Shown: positions 18,049 through 27,152, counted from the stretch's first letter. The stretch is 64,000 nucleotides of DNA from Haloferax marisrubri (GCF_001469875.2 NZ_LOPW02000010.1:124001-188000); one strand, 5' to 3'. The notes: generated by a model from the sequence alone, not told the origin. Numbers and translations are program-made.

Positions 18049-18222
18049 TCAGTCGCTGAGCACGCGAGTCACCGCGAAGATGGCGAGGACGGTCACGAGA
18101 CCAAAGCCGAGGGCCACACCGAGTCCCTGCGAGGCGTCGCCGAAGAACACCGCGATGGCGGCGAAGACGGCGATTCCGTAGCCGCTCGCCGCGCCGGCGG
18201 CGACGACGTTCGCTCGGTTCAT
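18049..18222 (-). CDS. 57-residue membrane protein
   Basis: Read by hand on the minus strand: MNRANVVAAGAASGYGIAVF, then AAIAVFFGDASQGLGVALGF and GLVTVLAIFAVTRVLSD, a clean frame with ATG and TGA. Two membrane helices separated by a short GDASQG turn. Codon choice is typical for the window (third-position G/C). Function unknown. It is convergent with the PIN-like gene, 31 bases apart. Confidence 0.7.
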   Translation of the reverse strand: MNRANVVAAGAASGYGIAVFAAIAVFFGDASQGLGVALGFGLVTVLAIFAVTRVLSD

Positions 18223-18440
18223 GCGTCTCCGTACGCGCCCGCGGTCCCTGAGTGTGAACCCCCGCGATTGTGGGGAGTGACGGGGCCGGGGTCGGCTGTC
18301 AATCGGGCGGCGCGCGGGCGGTCGGTACCGCTGGAGGGGCCGGTGACAAGTGGAGGGTACTCGTCGCAGTCGGGGAACATCACGGCTAGTCTGCTACCGC
18401 CGAACGTATCAACCTGTTTGCTCGCGAACCAGTTTCGACG

Positions 18441-18848
18441 TTAGTTCCCGTCGGCGGTGGTCCCGGCGCGCTCGACGGTACAGCCGAGCGATTCGAGTTT
18501 CGTCGCGGCCGCCGCCACGTCGTCCTCCCGGACGAGCACGTGGTCGGTCGAGTACGCCGACAGCGCGAACACCGAGATGTCCTCCTCGGCGAGCGCGCCC
18601 GCGACCCGCGCCAGAAAGCCGACGAGTTCGAACGGCAGGACCATCTCGAAGGTGAGCCGCTTCCAGCCTCGCTCGACTTCGACGGCGGTCGCCTCGTCGA
18701 CGCGCCCCTCCTCGACGACGACGGTCGTCTCGTTCTCGTCTCGAATCGTCGCGAAGGCGTCCGGGTCGCCCCGCTCGGCCTTGACGACCGCGTAGGTCGC
18801 CGCCGAAACGGTCACCGTCCCGCCCTCGAAGAAGTCGCTCGGGTCCAT
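18441..18848 (-). CDS. ACT-domain protein
   Basis: 135 residues. Two ACT-like halves: an N-terminal one (TVSAATYAVVKAERGDPDAF) and a clear C-terminal one from ~residue 65 ([61 protein letters not shown]). This matches the CASTOR/ACT_7 type that binds amino acids. It is a stand-alone sensor with no enzyme domain, probably cytoplasmic, with ligand unknown. Single gene; 98 bases from the pyrophosphatase gene downstream of which it does not lie. Confidence 0.85.
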   Translation of the reverse strand: MDPSDFFEGGTVTVSAATYAVVKAERGDPDAFATIRDENETTVVVEEGRVDEATAVEVERGWKRLTFEMVLPFELVGFLARVAGALAEEDISVFALSAYSTDHVLVREDDVAAAATKLESLGCTVERAGTTADGN

Positions 18849-18946
18849 GCGTCTCGGGGTCGCCCCGGCGGGGTAAACGTAGCGGCCGGTGGCGGTGGTC
18901 GTGGCGGCTTCCGTTCACTCGGTTCGTCCGACGACGTTCGCTTCGC

Positions 18947-19585
18947 TCACTCCGTTCGCTCAGCAAACCACGTCGCGAACTTCGCCAACGCCCGCCCGCG
19001 GTGGGAGATGCCGTTTTTCTCCTCGGCGCTCATCTCCGCGAACGTCGCGCCGTCGTGTTCGAAGATGGGGTCGTAGCCGAAGCCGCCCTCGCCGCGCGGC
19101 GGGACGATGCGGCCGTTGACGCTCCCGGTAAAGAGCTTCACCGGCAGCGCCTCGGTCTCCTCCGCGTCCTGTTCCGCGCCGCGGGCGGCCGCGACGGTCC
19201 GGTCGTCGCGGTCTATCGGGTCCGGACTCGCCTCGAAGGGCTCGCCGTCACAGTACGCGAGGACGCAACGGAACGAGGCCCGCCGGGGTTCGTCGAGCTC
19301 GGCCGCGGCTAGTCGGTGGACCGCCTCGACGCCGAGGGTGTCTTCGACGTACGAGGAGTACGGGCCGGGGAAGCCCTCGAAGCCGTCGATGAAGAGCCCG
19401 GCGTCGTCCACGAGCACCGGTTCGTCGGCGTAGCGGTAGGCCTCGCGCGCGCCGTGGGCCGCGATGGGGCCGAGTTCGGACGCCTGCACCTCGGTGTAGT
19501 CGAAGTCGAGTTGGGTCACGTCGTCGTCGAGGTACGAAAGCGCCTCGCGGACCTTCCCCGCGTTCGTGGTGACGTATCGGAGCAT
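18947..19585 (-). CDS. XTP/dITP pyrophosphatase (RdgB/HAM1 family)
   Basis: 212 residues. TTNAGKVREALSYL at 6-19 is the substrate-binding opening (TxNxxKxxE), followed by DEPVLVDDAGLFIDGFEGFPGPYSSYV, and GEGGFGYDPIFEHDGATFAEMSAEEKNGISHRGRAL near the end, which includes the basic and acidic catalytic residues. It hydrolyses XTP, ITP and dITP to monophosphates so that damaged purines are not incorporated. An insert of ~25 acidic residues (DRDDRTVAAARGAEQDAEETEA) is a halophilic feature. Downstream of the DUF5808-type gene by 54 bases. Confidence 0.93.
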   Translation of the reverse strand: MLRYVTTNAGKVREALSYLDDDVTQLDFDYTEVQASELGPIAAHGAREAYRYADEPVLVDDAGLFIDGFEGFPGPYSSYVEDTLGVEAVHRLAAAELDEPRRASFRCVLAYCDGEPFEASPDPIDRDDRTVAAARGAEQDAEETEALPVKLFTGSVNGRIVPPRGEGGFGYDPIFEHDGATFAEMSAEEKNGISHRGRALAKFATWFAERTE

Positions 19586-19639
19586 GCCCGCCCCTCTGCG
19601 GGCGGACGTGGAAAAGTCGTCGGTGTCGGTCGCTTCGCC

Positions 19640-19918
19640 TCAGTCGACGATGACTTCGACGGGGCCGTCGTCGGCCTCGGCCGCCTCTTCCTTTTCTTCT
19701 GCCTTCTGGCGCTCGTTCCAGAGGAGGCCGCCGGCGACGAGGAGGACGACCCACGACCGCCAGCTCGCGAGGTTCAGCGTGTAGCCGATGCCGAACGGCT
19801 TTTCGACCAGCATGCCCTTGCCGGGCTGCCAGTACGACGAGAGCAGTCGGCCGGCGCTCGGGCGCTCGAAGTTGTACGGGATGCCGAAAAGCGTTCCGCG
19901 CTGCGGTTTGTCTGCCAT
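19640..19918 (-). CDS. DUF5808-like small membrane protein
   Basis: 92 residues. GTLFGIPYNFERPSAGRLLSSYW is a conserved leading block (GxPYNFxxP), then GIGYTLNLASWRSWVVLLVAGGLLW gives one membrane helix, and the tail is charged (NERQKAEEKEEAAEADD). Such proteins are frequent in haloarchaea with no assigned role. It ends the run of genes downstream of kae1-bud32. Confidence 0.75.
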   Translation of the reverse strand: MADKPQRGTLFGIPYNFERPSAGRLLSSYWQPGKGMLVEKPFGIGYTLNLASWRSWVVLLVAGGLLWNERQKAEEKEEAAEADDGPVEVIVD

Positions 19919-19983
19919 GTGAGACGAATACGCCGGCTCGGGATAAATCGTTTTGGCCTTCCGACGAATTCGGCCGCGGCGAC

Positions 19984-21642
19984 CTATCGGTACCGGCCGC
20001 GCGATTCGACCTCTCGCAACCGGGCGATGACCTCCTCGGAGCCGACGGCTTCGTAGCCCGCTTCGAGCGCGTCGATGAGGGGGTCGGCGTCGTCCGCGGT
20101 CCCCTCGACGCTCTGGGCGAACACGTGGAGGTCCATCGCGTGGTCCTCGACGTGACCCGTGTGGAAGCCGAGGCCGAAGTCGATGAGATACACGCGCGGT
20201 TCGCCGTCCGGCCCCGTTCCGACCCGGACGTTCCGCGTGGTCGGGTCGCCATGGACGATACCGGCCCCGTGGAGGCGCGCGAGGTACTCACCGACGACGC
20301 GGACGGACTCGGGGTCCAGTCGCTCCGCGAGGTCCGCGTCGCCGACCCGCTGGAACGTGATGACGCCCTCGACGGGGTCTATGTCCCGAATGACGGGCGT
20401 CCGAACGCCGGCGCGCCGGGCGTCGCTCGTCAGCCGCGACTCGGCTTTGGTTCGCTCGCGGCGGAGTCTGTCGTCCAGTTCCGGGTGGCGGTACGTCTTC
20501 GGCACGCGCCGCTTGACGACCTCGTCCGGACCGATGTCGACGGTCGCCTCGGCCCCGCGAATCGCGCCGTCGTCGGTGTAGGCGCGCGCGACCGACTCGT
20601 CCGCGCCGCGCCACGTCACGTCGACCTGGTCGGGGCGGAAGTTCGGGTCCACGGTCGATTCCTCGACCGCGAGCGTGTCGCCCGCGGCGAGCATCCGCGC
20701 GCCGAGCACCGCTATCATGCCGGCGTTGTCGCGGAGGAAGCGCGGTTCGGGCGCGTGGAACTTCGCGCCGCGCTGGTCGCACATCTCCGCGAGCATCTCT
20801 CGCAGGCGGGCGTTCTGACCCACGCCGCCGCCGAGGACGAGTTCGTCCGTCCCCGTCAGCGACAGGGCGCGTTCGGCCACCTCGGTGAGCATGGCGAAGA
20901 TGGTCTCCTGCAGGCCGGCGCAGATGTCGGGGACGGGCGTGTCCGCGTCCGCCTCGTCCTTCGCGGCGCTCATGATGCCGGAAAACGAGAAGTCCATCCC
21001 CTTGACGACGTACGGCAGTTCGACGTAGTCGCCGTCCTCGGCGGCCGCCTCGACTTTCGGGCCGCCGGGGTGGGTCCAGCCGACGTGGCGGGTGAACTTG
21101 TCGATGGCGTTGCCGACGCCGGTGTCCATCGTCTCGCCGAGGACGCGGTAGCGACCGTTGTGGTAGCCCAGCAGGTGGGCGTTCGCGCCCGAGGCGTTCA
21201 GACAGACCGGCGAGTCGAAACCGGACTGGTAGCGGCCGATTTCGAGGTGCGCGACCATGTGGTTGACGCCCAGCAACGGCACGTCGAGCGTCTGGGCGAC
21301 CGAGCGGGCCGCGGTGCCGACGATGCGGAGACACGGGCCGAGTCCGGGCCCGCGAGAGAAGGCGACGCCGTCCACGACGGGGCCGTCGCCGTCGTGTCGC
21401 TCCGCGGCGTGCGCGAGCGCGGTCTCGACGACCTCGGGGACGGCGGTCCCCATGTGTTCTGCGGCCTCGCGCGGGTGGATGCCGCCGCTGTCGGGCTGGT
21501 AGGGGTCAGATTCGATGAAGACGTGGTCGGCCGAGGGGTCGGGCGTCCGCTCGGTTCCGGAGCGGAGCGCGTCGGGGTCGTCGGTCTCGAAAACCGCGGC
21601 GCTCGCGGCCCACGCTGTACCTTCGATTCCGAGAATGCGCAT
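19984..21642 (-). CDS. Kae1-Bud32 fusion, tRNA t6A synthesis
   Basis: 552 residues joining two KEOPS subunits. Kae1 (~1-325): ILGIEGTAWAASAAV, FSRGPGLGPCLRIV, metal-binding HMVAH (His128, His132), SGANAHLLGYH, FSFSGIMSAAK, LGGGVGQNARLREML and the DNAG metal residue region. Bud32 (~345-552): KRRVPKTYRHPELDDRLRRERTKAE, catalytic HGDPTTRN and LIDFGLG. The complex transfers threonylcarbamoyl to A37 of ANN-decoding tRNAs. The fusion is known in several euryarchaea. It follows rps24e by 33 bases; the ribosomal S27ae gene often found between them is not present here. Confidence 0.96.
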   Translation of the reverse strand: MRILGIEGTAWAASAAVFETDDPDALRSGTERTPDPSADHVFIESDPYQPDSGGIHPREAAEHMGTAVPEVVETALAHAAERHDGDGPVVDGVAFSRGPGLGPCLRIVGTAARSVAQTLDVPLLGVNHMVAHLEIGRYQSGFDSPVCLNASGANAHLLGYHNGRYRVLGETMDTGVGNAIDKFTRHVGWTHPGGPKVEAAAEDGDYVELPYVVKGMDFSFSGIMSAAKDEADADTPVPDICAGLQETIFAMLTEVAERALSLTGTDELVLGGGVGQNARLREMLAEMCDQRGAKFHAPEPRFLRDNAGMIAVLGARMLAAGDTLAVEESTVDPNFRPDQVDVTWRGADESVARAYTDDGAIRGAEATVDIGPDEVVKRRVPKTYRHPELDDRLRRERTKAESRLTSDARRAGVRTPVIRDIDPVEGVITFQRVGDADLAERLDPESVRVVGEYLARLHGAGIVHGDPTTRNVRVGTGPDGEPRVYLIDFGLGFHTGHVEDHAMDLHVFAQSVEGTADDADPLIDALEAGYEAVGSEEVIARLREVESRGRYR

Positions 21643-21675
21643 CGAGTGTGAAGAAACGGCGGTTCGAAGCCGGGA

Positions 21676-21981
21676 CTACGCCTCTTCGGCTTCGACTTCG
21701 GCGTCGGTGATCTTGTTGCGCTCGAGCATGTGGTCCTGCTCGACGTCACGCGCGAATTCGGGGCTCTCGTAGACCTTCGCGTAGCCCGCGGTCTTGCGCA
21801 TGCCGAACTTCGTGTCGAGTTCGTGGACGACGACCTCGTCGGAGTCCTTGTTCAGTTTGGCCGCGAGCGAGTCGCGGACCGACAGACGAGAGGGCGTCGC
21901 TTCCTCGTGGACGATCTCGAATCGAACGTCCGTCCGGTGCAACATGGGGTTCTCCTCCTCGGAGATGATTTCGATATCCAT
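21676..21981 (-). CDS. rps24e: Ribosomal protein S24e
   Basis: 101 residues. MDIEIISEEENPMLHRTDVRFEI, then TPSRLSVRDSLAAKLN and FGMRKTAGYAKVYESPEFARDVEQDHMLERN are the family blocks; the acidic tail (DAEVEAEEA) is halophilic. Part of the small subunit. In an operon-like run with spt4, rpoE and the CoA kinase gene, but with a 68-base gap and a T-rich upstream stretch that may hold its own promoter. Confidence 0.96.
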   Translation of the reverse strand: MDIEIISEEENPMLHRTDVRFEIVHEEATPSRLSVRDSLAAKLNKDSDEVVVHELDTKFGMRKTAGYAKVYESPEFARDVEQDHMLERNKITDAEVEAEEA

Positions 21982-22049
21982 GGTTCAGTTACCAGTAATT
22001 CCCCCCGAAGCAAGTAAAAGGATTTCGAAGGGACGAGCGCGCCCGCGTC

Positions 22050-22589
22050 TCAGGCGTCGATGGGCGCGACCACGGCGTCGAAGTCGCCGTCGAACCGCGC
22101 GAGGAGGTCCCGCATCTCGGTCTTGGTCGCGTCGGTGACGGTGACGCGGACCATTCCCTCGTCGGGTTGGCCGTAGACGACGGTCGAACCGACGGGCGCG
22201 GCGAGCACCGCCGGGAGCGTGGCGAGGTCCTCTTCGCCCTCGACGAGGAGCGTCGTCGGCTCGTCGGCGTCGAGCGCGGCCACGAGCGCCTCCACGAGGT
22301 CGACCGAAAGGGTTCCCGGTTCGTTTTCGACCTCGACGAGGCGGCCGGTCTCGACCGCGCGGCGAATCTCCTCGCCGACGGCCTCGCGCTTCGTCTTGCC
22401 GTCGATGACGGCCACGTCCGGCGGGCGACCGGCGCGGCGGAGATGGAAGGTGACGACGTCGCCGACGGCGACGAGCGGCGCGTCCACGTCCTCGCTGGAT
22501 GCGTCTGCGAGGAGGTCGTCGGCCTCGGTGTACACCGGGCCGAACGGCTCTTTGAACGCCGCGCGAAGCGCCGTCGGCAGGGTGAGCAT
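22050..22589 (-). CDS. GTP-dependent dephospho-CoA kinase (DUF359)
   Basis: 179 residues. GDVVTFHLRRAGRPPDVAVIDGKTKRE contains the DGKTKR block, followed by VENEPGTLS, LLVEGEEDLATLPAVLAAPVGSTVVYGQPDEGMVRVTV, the signature of the archaeal enzyme that phosphorylates dephospho-CoA with GTP as the last step of CoA synthesis. Two bases after spt4 in the same operon, as in many archaea. Confidence 0.93.
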   Translation of the reverse strand: MLTLPTALRAAFKEPFGPVYTEADDLLADASSEDVDAPLVAVGDVVTFHLRRAGRPPDVAVIDGKTKREAVGEEIRRAVETGRLVEVENEPGTLSVDLVEALVAALDADEPTTLLVEGEEDLATLPAVLAAPVGSTVVYGQPDEGMVRVTVTDATKTEMRDLLARFDGDFDAVVAPIDA

Positions 22590-22591
22590 TC

Positions 22592-22789
22592 TCAGCGGAC
22601 CTTCAGCGCGTAGCCACCGGGTTCGGTGACGTTCATCTCGGTGGCGATTTCGCTGTCTTCGGGGTGGGTGATAACGACGTAACCCGCCCAGTCCTCGGTG
22701 AGACTGCTCGACCCGCAGTTCTCACACGTCTGTTTGTCCGGCTCGTTGACGAAGTGGCACTCGCGGCAGGCGAGACGGGGCTTCGCCAT
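22592..22789 (-). CDS. spt4: Transcription elongation factor Spt4 (RpoE'')
   Basis: 65 residues. CRECHFVNEPDKQTCENCGSS is a four-cysteine zinc ribbon (C9, C12, C22, C25), followed by WAGYVVITHPEDSEIA, the strand that binds the Spt5 NGN domain. It works with Spt5 to aid RNA polymerase processivity. Its ATG overlaps the stop of rpoE (TGATG). Confidence 0.96.
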   Translation of the reverse strand: MAKPRLACRECHFVNEPDKQTCENCGSSSLTEDWAGYVVITHPEDSEIATEMNVTEPGGYALKVR

Positions 22790-23361
22790 CAGTTACCCTC
22801 CGCCGAGGCCTCGCTCTGCTGGCGCTTCGATTCGAGCCAGCCGTGCTTGCCGAGCCCCGGCTGTTTGGCCGTGAGGCCGATCTTCGAGTCGCGCGGGTTG
22901 CGCTCGTCGATGCTCTTCGTGACGATGCGAGCGCGAACCTCGTCGTCGACGGCGAGCGTCTGGTTGGACTCGGTCGACGCGAGCTGTTGGTTCTCGCCGT
23001 CGTAGGCGAGGTATTCGTCGGATATCTGCGAGACGTGCAGCAGCCCGTCGACCGGGCCGATGCCGACGAAGGCACCGAACTCGACGACTTCGACTACGAT
23101 GCCGTCGACGACCTCCTGCATGTCGGGGTCGTAGGTGATGGCGTCGAAATCGGCCTCGTAGTAGACGCCGGGGCGGTTGGGCAGCACGGTGCCCTCGCCG
23201 ATGTCGTTGACGTTCACGACGCTCACGACGCTCCCCACGTCTTCGTCCATCCGTCCTTCCAACTTGTCCTGCAACAGTCGCTTGACCCGCTCGGGCGTCA
23301 CGTCGCCCAGGTGTCGGGGTGGGACTTCGACTGTATCTTTGAGTCGTACCCGTTTGTACAT
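22789..23361 (-). CDS. rpoE: RNA polymerase subunit Rpo7 (RpoE')
   Basis: 190 residues. MYKRVRLKDTVEVPPRHLG ... LLQDKLEGRMDEDVGSVVSVVNVNDIGEGTVLPNRPGVYYEADFDAI is the N-terminal RNP-like domain, and GIVVEVVEFGAFVGIGPVDGLLHVSQISDEYLAYD from ~residue 85 is an S1 domain. It forms the stalk with Rpo4 and binds emerging RNA. The start at 23361 is chosen because it gives the family N-terminus; a longer frame would overlap the PIN gene. Confidence 0.96.
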   Translation of the reverse strand: MYKRVRLKDTVEVPPRHLGDVTPERVKRLLQDKLEGRMDEDVGSVVSVVNVNDIGEGTVLPNRPGVYYEADFDAITYDPDMQEVVDGIVVEVVEFGAFVGIGPVDGLLHVSQISDEYLAYDGENQQLASTESNQTLAVDDEVRARIVTKSIDERNPRDSKIGLTAKQPGLGKHGWLESKRQQSEASAEGN

Positions 23362-23368
23362 AGTTTCG

Positions 23369-23758
23369 TTAAGGTTCCGTGATTGCCAGCGTGGCGTGCC
23401 CCCGGATGCCGACGACGGGAATCCCGCAGTCGAGCACCCGGTCACGGAGGGGCTTGTCGTTCGTGACGACGTAGTCGGCCTCGCCCGATTCGGCGAGTTC
23501 GACGACCGCGTCGTCGGCGTACGATTCTTCGGTTTCGACCGCCCGGCACCGGGTCGCCAGGTCCGCGCCCACGCTCGCCGCGACGCCTTCGGTCCCGCTG
23601 CCCGCCGAGAGCTTCTCCAGCTCGTCGAGGACGGCAGTGGGGACCACGAGGTCGGCGTCGGCCGCGAGCAGCCGGTCGAGTTCGTCGAACACGCGGACGT
23701 TGAGTTCGACCGGCATCATGAGCGCGTTCGTGTCCATGACGACTACGGTGGCGGTCAC
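23369..23758 (-). CDS. PIN-domain protein of the eIF2-gamma/Rpo7 operon
   Basis: 129 residues from a GTG one base after the eIF2-gamma stop; an internal ATG at 23737 is an alternative. VVMDTNALMMPVE (Asp9), VVPTAVLDELEKL (Glu), SYADDAVVELA (Asp) and YVVTNDKPLRDR (Asp) give the four acidic residues of an active PIN nuclease. Its fixed position between eif2g and rpoE in archaea suggests a housekeeping RNA-processing role, similar to Fcf1/Utp24-type nucleases, rather than a toxin. Confidence 0.88.
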   Translation of the reverse strand: MTATVVVMDTNALMMPVELNVRVFDELDRLLAADADLVVPTAVLDELEKLSAGSGTEGVAASVGADLATRCRAVETEESYADDAVVELAESGEADYVVTNDKPLRDRVLDCGIPVVGIRGHATLAITEP

Positions 23759-23759
23759 G

Positions 23760-24995
23760 TCACTTGAGCGTCCCGATACCGATGAGCCGCCAGCGGGCGC
23801 CCACGCGGCGGTTGATGGCTATCTTCGCGCCTTCGGCGGCGCAGACGGGGCGCTTGAGCGAGACTTCCGCCTCGCCGCTTCGCGCGCTCGTCACCGCGCC
23901 GACCGTGGTCGCGGTGCCGACGGTGAGCATCAGGGGCTCGCCGGTGGATATCTCGTCGATACCCTCGTCTTCCTCGCCGCCGACGACGCGGTCGAGCAGT
24001 TCCACGTCCATGGTGAACTGCTCGCGCGTCGGCGGGAGCGTGCCGGGCTCGCCGGCGACCTGTCCCGCGAGCGCGTCGCCCTTCGTGAAGCTCGGGTCGA
24101 GACCGGTCCCGACGCCGCAGAGACCGCCGGGGCGGACCTCATCGACCATGTTGCCGCCCGCCTGCAGCGAGCGGACCTCGGTCGTGATGGAGCGCCATTC
24201 GGTCTGGCCCTCCTCGTCGACCTCGCGGCCGGGGCGGAGTTCGAGTTCGTCGCCCTCTTCGAGCTTGCCGGCGACGACGCTGCCGCCGATGACGCCGCCC
24301 ATGAGACCGTCCCAGGTCGTCCCCGGGCGGTTGATGTCGAAACTGCGCGCGACGAACATCCGGCTGTCTTCGGTCTCGTCGCGGTCGGGCGTCGGAATCT
24401 CCTCCTCGATGGCCTCGATGAGGAGGTCGAGATTGACCTCCTGCTGGGCGCTGATGGGGACGATGGGCGCGTCTTCGGCCACCGTTCCCTCCACGAACTC
24501 CTTGATCTGTTCGTAGTTGTCGAGGGCGCGCTCGCGGTCGACGAGGTCGACCTTGTTCTGCGCGATGACGATGTTCTCGATGCCGATGATATCGAGCGCC
24601 ATCAGGTGCTCGGCCGTCTGGGCCTGCGGCACGTCCTCGGTCGCGCTCACGAGCAGGATGGCGCCGTCCATGATGGCGGCACCAGAGAGCATGGTCGCCA
24701 TGAGCGTCTCGTGGCCGGGCGCGTCGACGAACGAGACGGTGCGGCGTACGTCCGTCTCCTCGCCGTCTTCGGTCTCCTCTTCGACCGTGTAACACTCCGG
24801 CGCGTCAACGCCGGGAATCTGACGGAACGTCGCGTCGGCGTACCCGAGTCGGATGGAGATACCGCGCTTCATCTCCTCCGAGTGCTGGTCCGTCCACGAG
24901 CCGGACAACGCTTGGACGAGCGTCGTCTTTCCGTGGTCGACGTGACCGACGAGTCCGATGTTCACCTCCGGTTGTTGTGGGTTTTTCGTCACCAT
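23760..24995 (-). CDS. eif2g: Translation initiation factor aIF2 subunit gamma
   Basis: 411 residues. GTPase motifs: GHVDHGKT (17-24), DAPGH (91-95), NKVD (~148), and switch [11 protein letters not shown]. Domains II and III follow. It binds Met-tRNA and the ribosome. Of the zinc-knuckle cysteines found in many archaeal and eukaryotic homologues, only one is seen near residue 68 (APECY), with acidic residues in place of the rest. The ATG is preceded at 2 bases by AGGAGGT, a Shine-Dalgarno-like run, and a TATA-like element lies at ~25040, so this mRNA probably has a short leader of about 20 bases. Confidence 0.96.
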   Translation of the reverse strand: MVTKNPQQPEVNIGLVGHVDHGKTTLVQALSGSWTDQHSEEMKRGISIRLGYADATFRQIPGVDAPECYTVEEETEDGEETDVRRTVSFVDAPGHETLMATMLSGAAIMDGAILLVSATEDVPQAQTAEHLMALDIIGIENIVIAQNKVDLVDRERALDNYEQIKEFVEGTVAEDAPIVPISAQQEVNLDLLIEAIEEEIPTPDRDETEDSRMFVARSFDINRPGTTWDGLMGGVIGGSVVAGKLEEGDELELRPGREVDEEGQTEWRSITTEVRSLQAGGNMVDEVRPGGLCGVGTGLDPSFTKGDALAGQVAGEPGTLPPTREQFTMDVELLDRVVGGEEDEGIDEISTGEPLMLTVGTATTVGAVTSARSGEAEVSLKRPVCAAEGAKIAINRRVGARWRLIGIGTLK

Positions 24996-25049
24996 TGACC
25001 TCCTGAGAGTAATCTTGCGTGAACTTGGCTCCGAACGACTGATAAAGGT
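24996..25049 (-). promoter_or_regulatory. Promoter and ribosome-binding site of eif2g
   Basis: Minus strand CTTTATC near 25040-25049 is TATA-like and about 45 bases before the ATG. AGGAGGT ends two bases before the ATG, matching the 16S rRNA tail. This is one of the few genes in the window with a clear Shine-Dalgarno leader. Confidence 0.5.
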
Positions 25050-25232
25050 GCTGTTCTCGGAGCGGCGACGCTGTGGCTGCGTCGGGCGGTCACACACCGC
25101 GCGCGGCGATTCAGCGGCGTCTCCCGGTCCCGGTGACGCTCCGAAAAATGGGTCGTCGTGCCCCCCAGCACGACGGTTCACGAACCGATTCGAGTAACCC
25201 CTCGAACGGCTGTCGGCTCCGGGCTTCGCCGG

Positions 25233-26042
25233 CTATTCGACGCCCTTGACGAGCGAACGGAGTTCCTCGCGGTAGGCGTCGGGCGTGAGGCCGAGGTCGA
25301 TGTCGACCGAGACCTCGATGGCCTCGGTCGGCTCCTTGGTCACGCTGAGTTCGATGTTCTCGCCGGGGTGTGCGCCGCCGGCGACGAGAATCGTCCCGTC
25401 GTGCTCCCAGACGGCGAGCATCCCGCTCACGTCGAACTCCTGGCTCTCGATGGTGAACTCCTTTTCGTCGGTGAACGGGAACGTAATCTCGTCGAAGGCG
25501 ATGGTGGCCCCGTACTCGGTCACGCGCGCCGAGTCTCCGGTATCGACCGTCGTCGTCCGCGTGTCCGTCTGTTCGATGTCCGTGACGTCCACGTCTTCCA
25601 ACTGCCCCTCGTAGTGCTTCTGCGCGTGCTTCTCGACCAAGTCGACGACCGTCCCGCGGACCGTCTCCGGGAGGTTCGACAGGCTCGGGTTGAGCGTCAC
25701 GCGCGTCGCGAAGAACAGGGAGAACTGCCCCTCGGCCTGCCCGAGCGTCTTCTCCTTCAGGGTCTCCGCGAGGTCCATGTCCTCGTAGACGAGCGTCTCG
25801 AACGCCGCGGAGACGCTCGCCGGGCCGACCGACCGCTCGAACGCCGGGTCCAGCGAGTGTCCCCCGATGTACTCCCAGCCGCCTGATTTGAGCGCCCCCT
25901 CCGGTACCTTCGGCGGTGCCCGCGCGGCGCTCGCGGTCGTCCCGGAGCTACAGCCGGCGAGACTCGCGAGGCCCGCGCTGGCCGCGATACCGAGGTACGT
26001 TCTCCGTCTGATACTGTGGGTTTCGTTGTTTTCCCCCTTCAT
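25233..26042 (-). CDS. Twin-arginine lipoprotein (DUF6517-like)
   Basis: 269 residues. IRRRTYLGIAASAGLASLAGC shows the twin-arginine motif and lipobox, so the mature protein starts at a lipidated Cys near residue 31 outside the cell. The body (SLDPAFERSVGPASVSAAFETLVYED ... GQFSLFFATRVTLNPSLSNLP ... EHDGTILVAGGAHPGENIELSV) resembles a haloarchaeal lipoprotein family often labelled DUF6517. Role unknown. Convergence with nothing: it is divergent from the DUF5787-like gene. Confidence 0.78.
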   Translation of the reverse strand: MKGENNETHSIRRRTYLGIAASAGLASLAGCSSGTTASAARAPPKVPEGALKSGGWEYIGGHSLDPAFERSVGPASVSAAFETLVYEDMDLAETLKEKTLGQAEGQFSLFFATRVTLNPSLSNLPETVRGTVVDLVEKHAQKHYEGQLEDVDVTDIEQTDTRTTTVDTGDSARVTEYGATIAFDEITFPFTDEKEFTIESQEFDVSGMLAVWEHDGTILVAGGAHPGENIELSVTKEPTEAIEVSVDIDLGLTPDAYREELRSLVKGVE

Positions 26043-26168
26043 CGGTCAGTACTGCCCCGCTCTGTTTCAAATATGTACCTCCCCGAAAATCAAATGCGAG
26101 AACACCGACACGACTCGTCGGCGGCGTCGGGAGCGACCTTTTTGCCGTTCCGCCTCCGACCGTCTCAC

Positions 26169-27152
26169 GTGCCCGCTCCGGTGTCGTCGCCGTCGGAGTT
26201 CGCCTTCGAACTGGCGCTCTGCGCCCACCTCGAACAGACGACCGACTGGCTCCCCGCGCGCCAACTCGGCGCGTCGGTCGCCTCGCCGGGGAGCCGCATC
26301 ATCGACGTGTGCGCCGTCGTCCCGGGGCCGGGATTCGACGAGCGCGCCCGCATCACCGACCGCGCGATTCCCGCGGCGGCCATCGAGAGCGACGTGGGTG
26401 CCGGAAGCGCCGTCTTCTGGCGCGACGGCTTCGACTGCCACCCGGGGCGCGCCCGGCGCGCCACCGACCGCGCCGTCGAGGTCGGCTTCTTCGAGTCCGA
26501 GCGCCGCCGAAGCAGGGAGTACGTCCGCCGCGCCGCCCGCTATCCGGACGACTGGTTCGCCCGGCTCGTCGGCATCGAGAACAAGCCCGACCTCGGCACT
26601 CCCGGCGACCTGCTCCGACAGCTTCGGCTCGACGTGAGCCTCGCGGTCTTCGACGAAGTGATTCTCACGACTGAGAGCTACGTCACCGGCGCGCACCTCA
26701 ACCGAATCCCCGAGGAAGTCGGCGTCTGGCGCTTCGACCCCGATACCGGCGACCGGGAGGTGGTCCGCGAGGCCCGCCCGCTCTCGCCGCACTCTACCGG
26801 CGTCGAACCCGTCGAGTACCACTCGCTCCACACCGACGTGGCGCTCGTCTCGCCCGCGGAAAAGCGAACTGCGCGCCTCCGACTCGCCGAACGCGCCTAC
26901 GGCAAGGGGTGGCGCGCCTACGACCTGCCGGGCTGTGCCCACGCCCGCGCCGACGCCGACGGCCGCCCCGTCTGCGCCCACTTCGACCGCGTGGTCGACC
27001 CCGGCTCCGAGTGCGGTGCCGACTGCTCGGCGTTCGAGGCGGCCGACCCGCCCGAACTGGACCGCGACGGCCTCCGCGAGTCGCGGACGGGCTGGGTCGC
27101 CGACCCGCCCGGCGCGGTCCGCAGACAGTCGGGACTCGACCGGTACTTCTGA
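26169..27152 (+). CDS. DUF5787-like conserved haloarchaeal protein
   Basis: 327 residues from a GTG; an ATG at 26094 is possible but adds 25 non-conserved residues. FAFELALCAHLEQTTDWLPARQLG and VEVGFFESERRRSREYVRRAARYPDDWFARLVGIENKPDLGTPGDLLRQLRLDVSLAVFDEVIL have the look of a restriction-nuclease-like core (ENKPDLG with ExK spacing, acidic residue in FDEV). A cysteine cluster follows (GCAHARADADGRPVCAHFD...CGADCSAF), which could bind a metal or Fe-S. A nuclease-related role is inference only. Confidence 0.7.
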   Translation: MPAPVSSPSEFAFELALCAHLEQTTDWLPARQLGASVASPGSRIIDVCAVVPGPGFDERARITDRAIPAAAIESDVGAGSAVFWRDGFDCHPGRARRATDRAVEVGFFESERRRSREYVRRAARYPDDWFARLVGIENKPDLGTPGDLLRQLRLDVSLAVFDEVILTTESYVTGAHLNRIPEEVGVWRFDPDTGDREVVREARPLSPHSTGVEPVEYHSLHTDVALVSPAEKRTARLRLAERAYGKGWRAYDLPGCAHARADADGRPVCAHFDRVVDPGSECGADCSAFEAADPPELDRDGLRESRTGWVADPPGAVRRQSGLDRYF

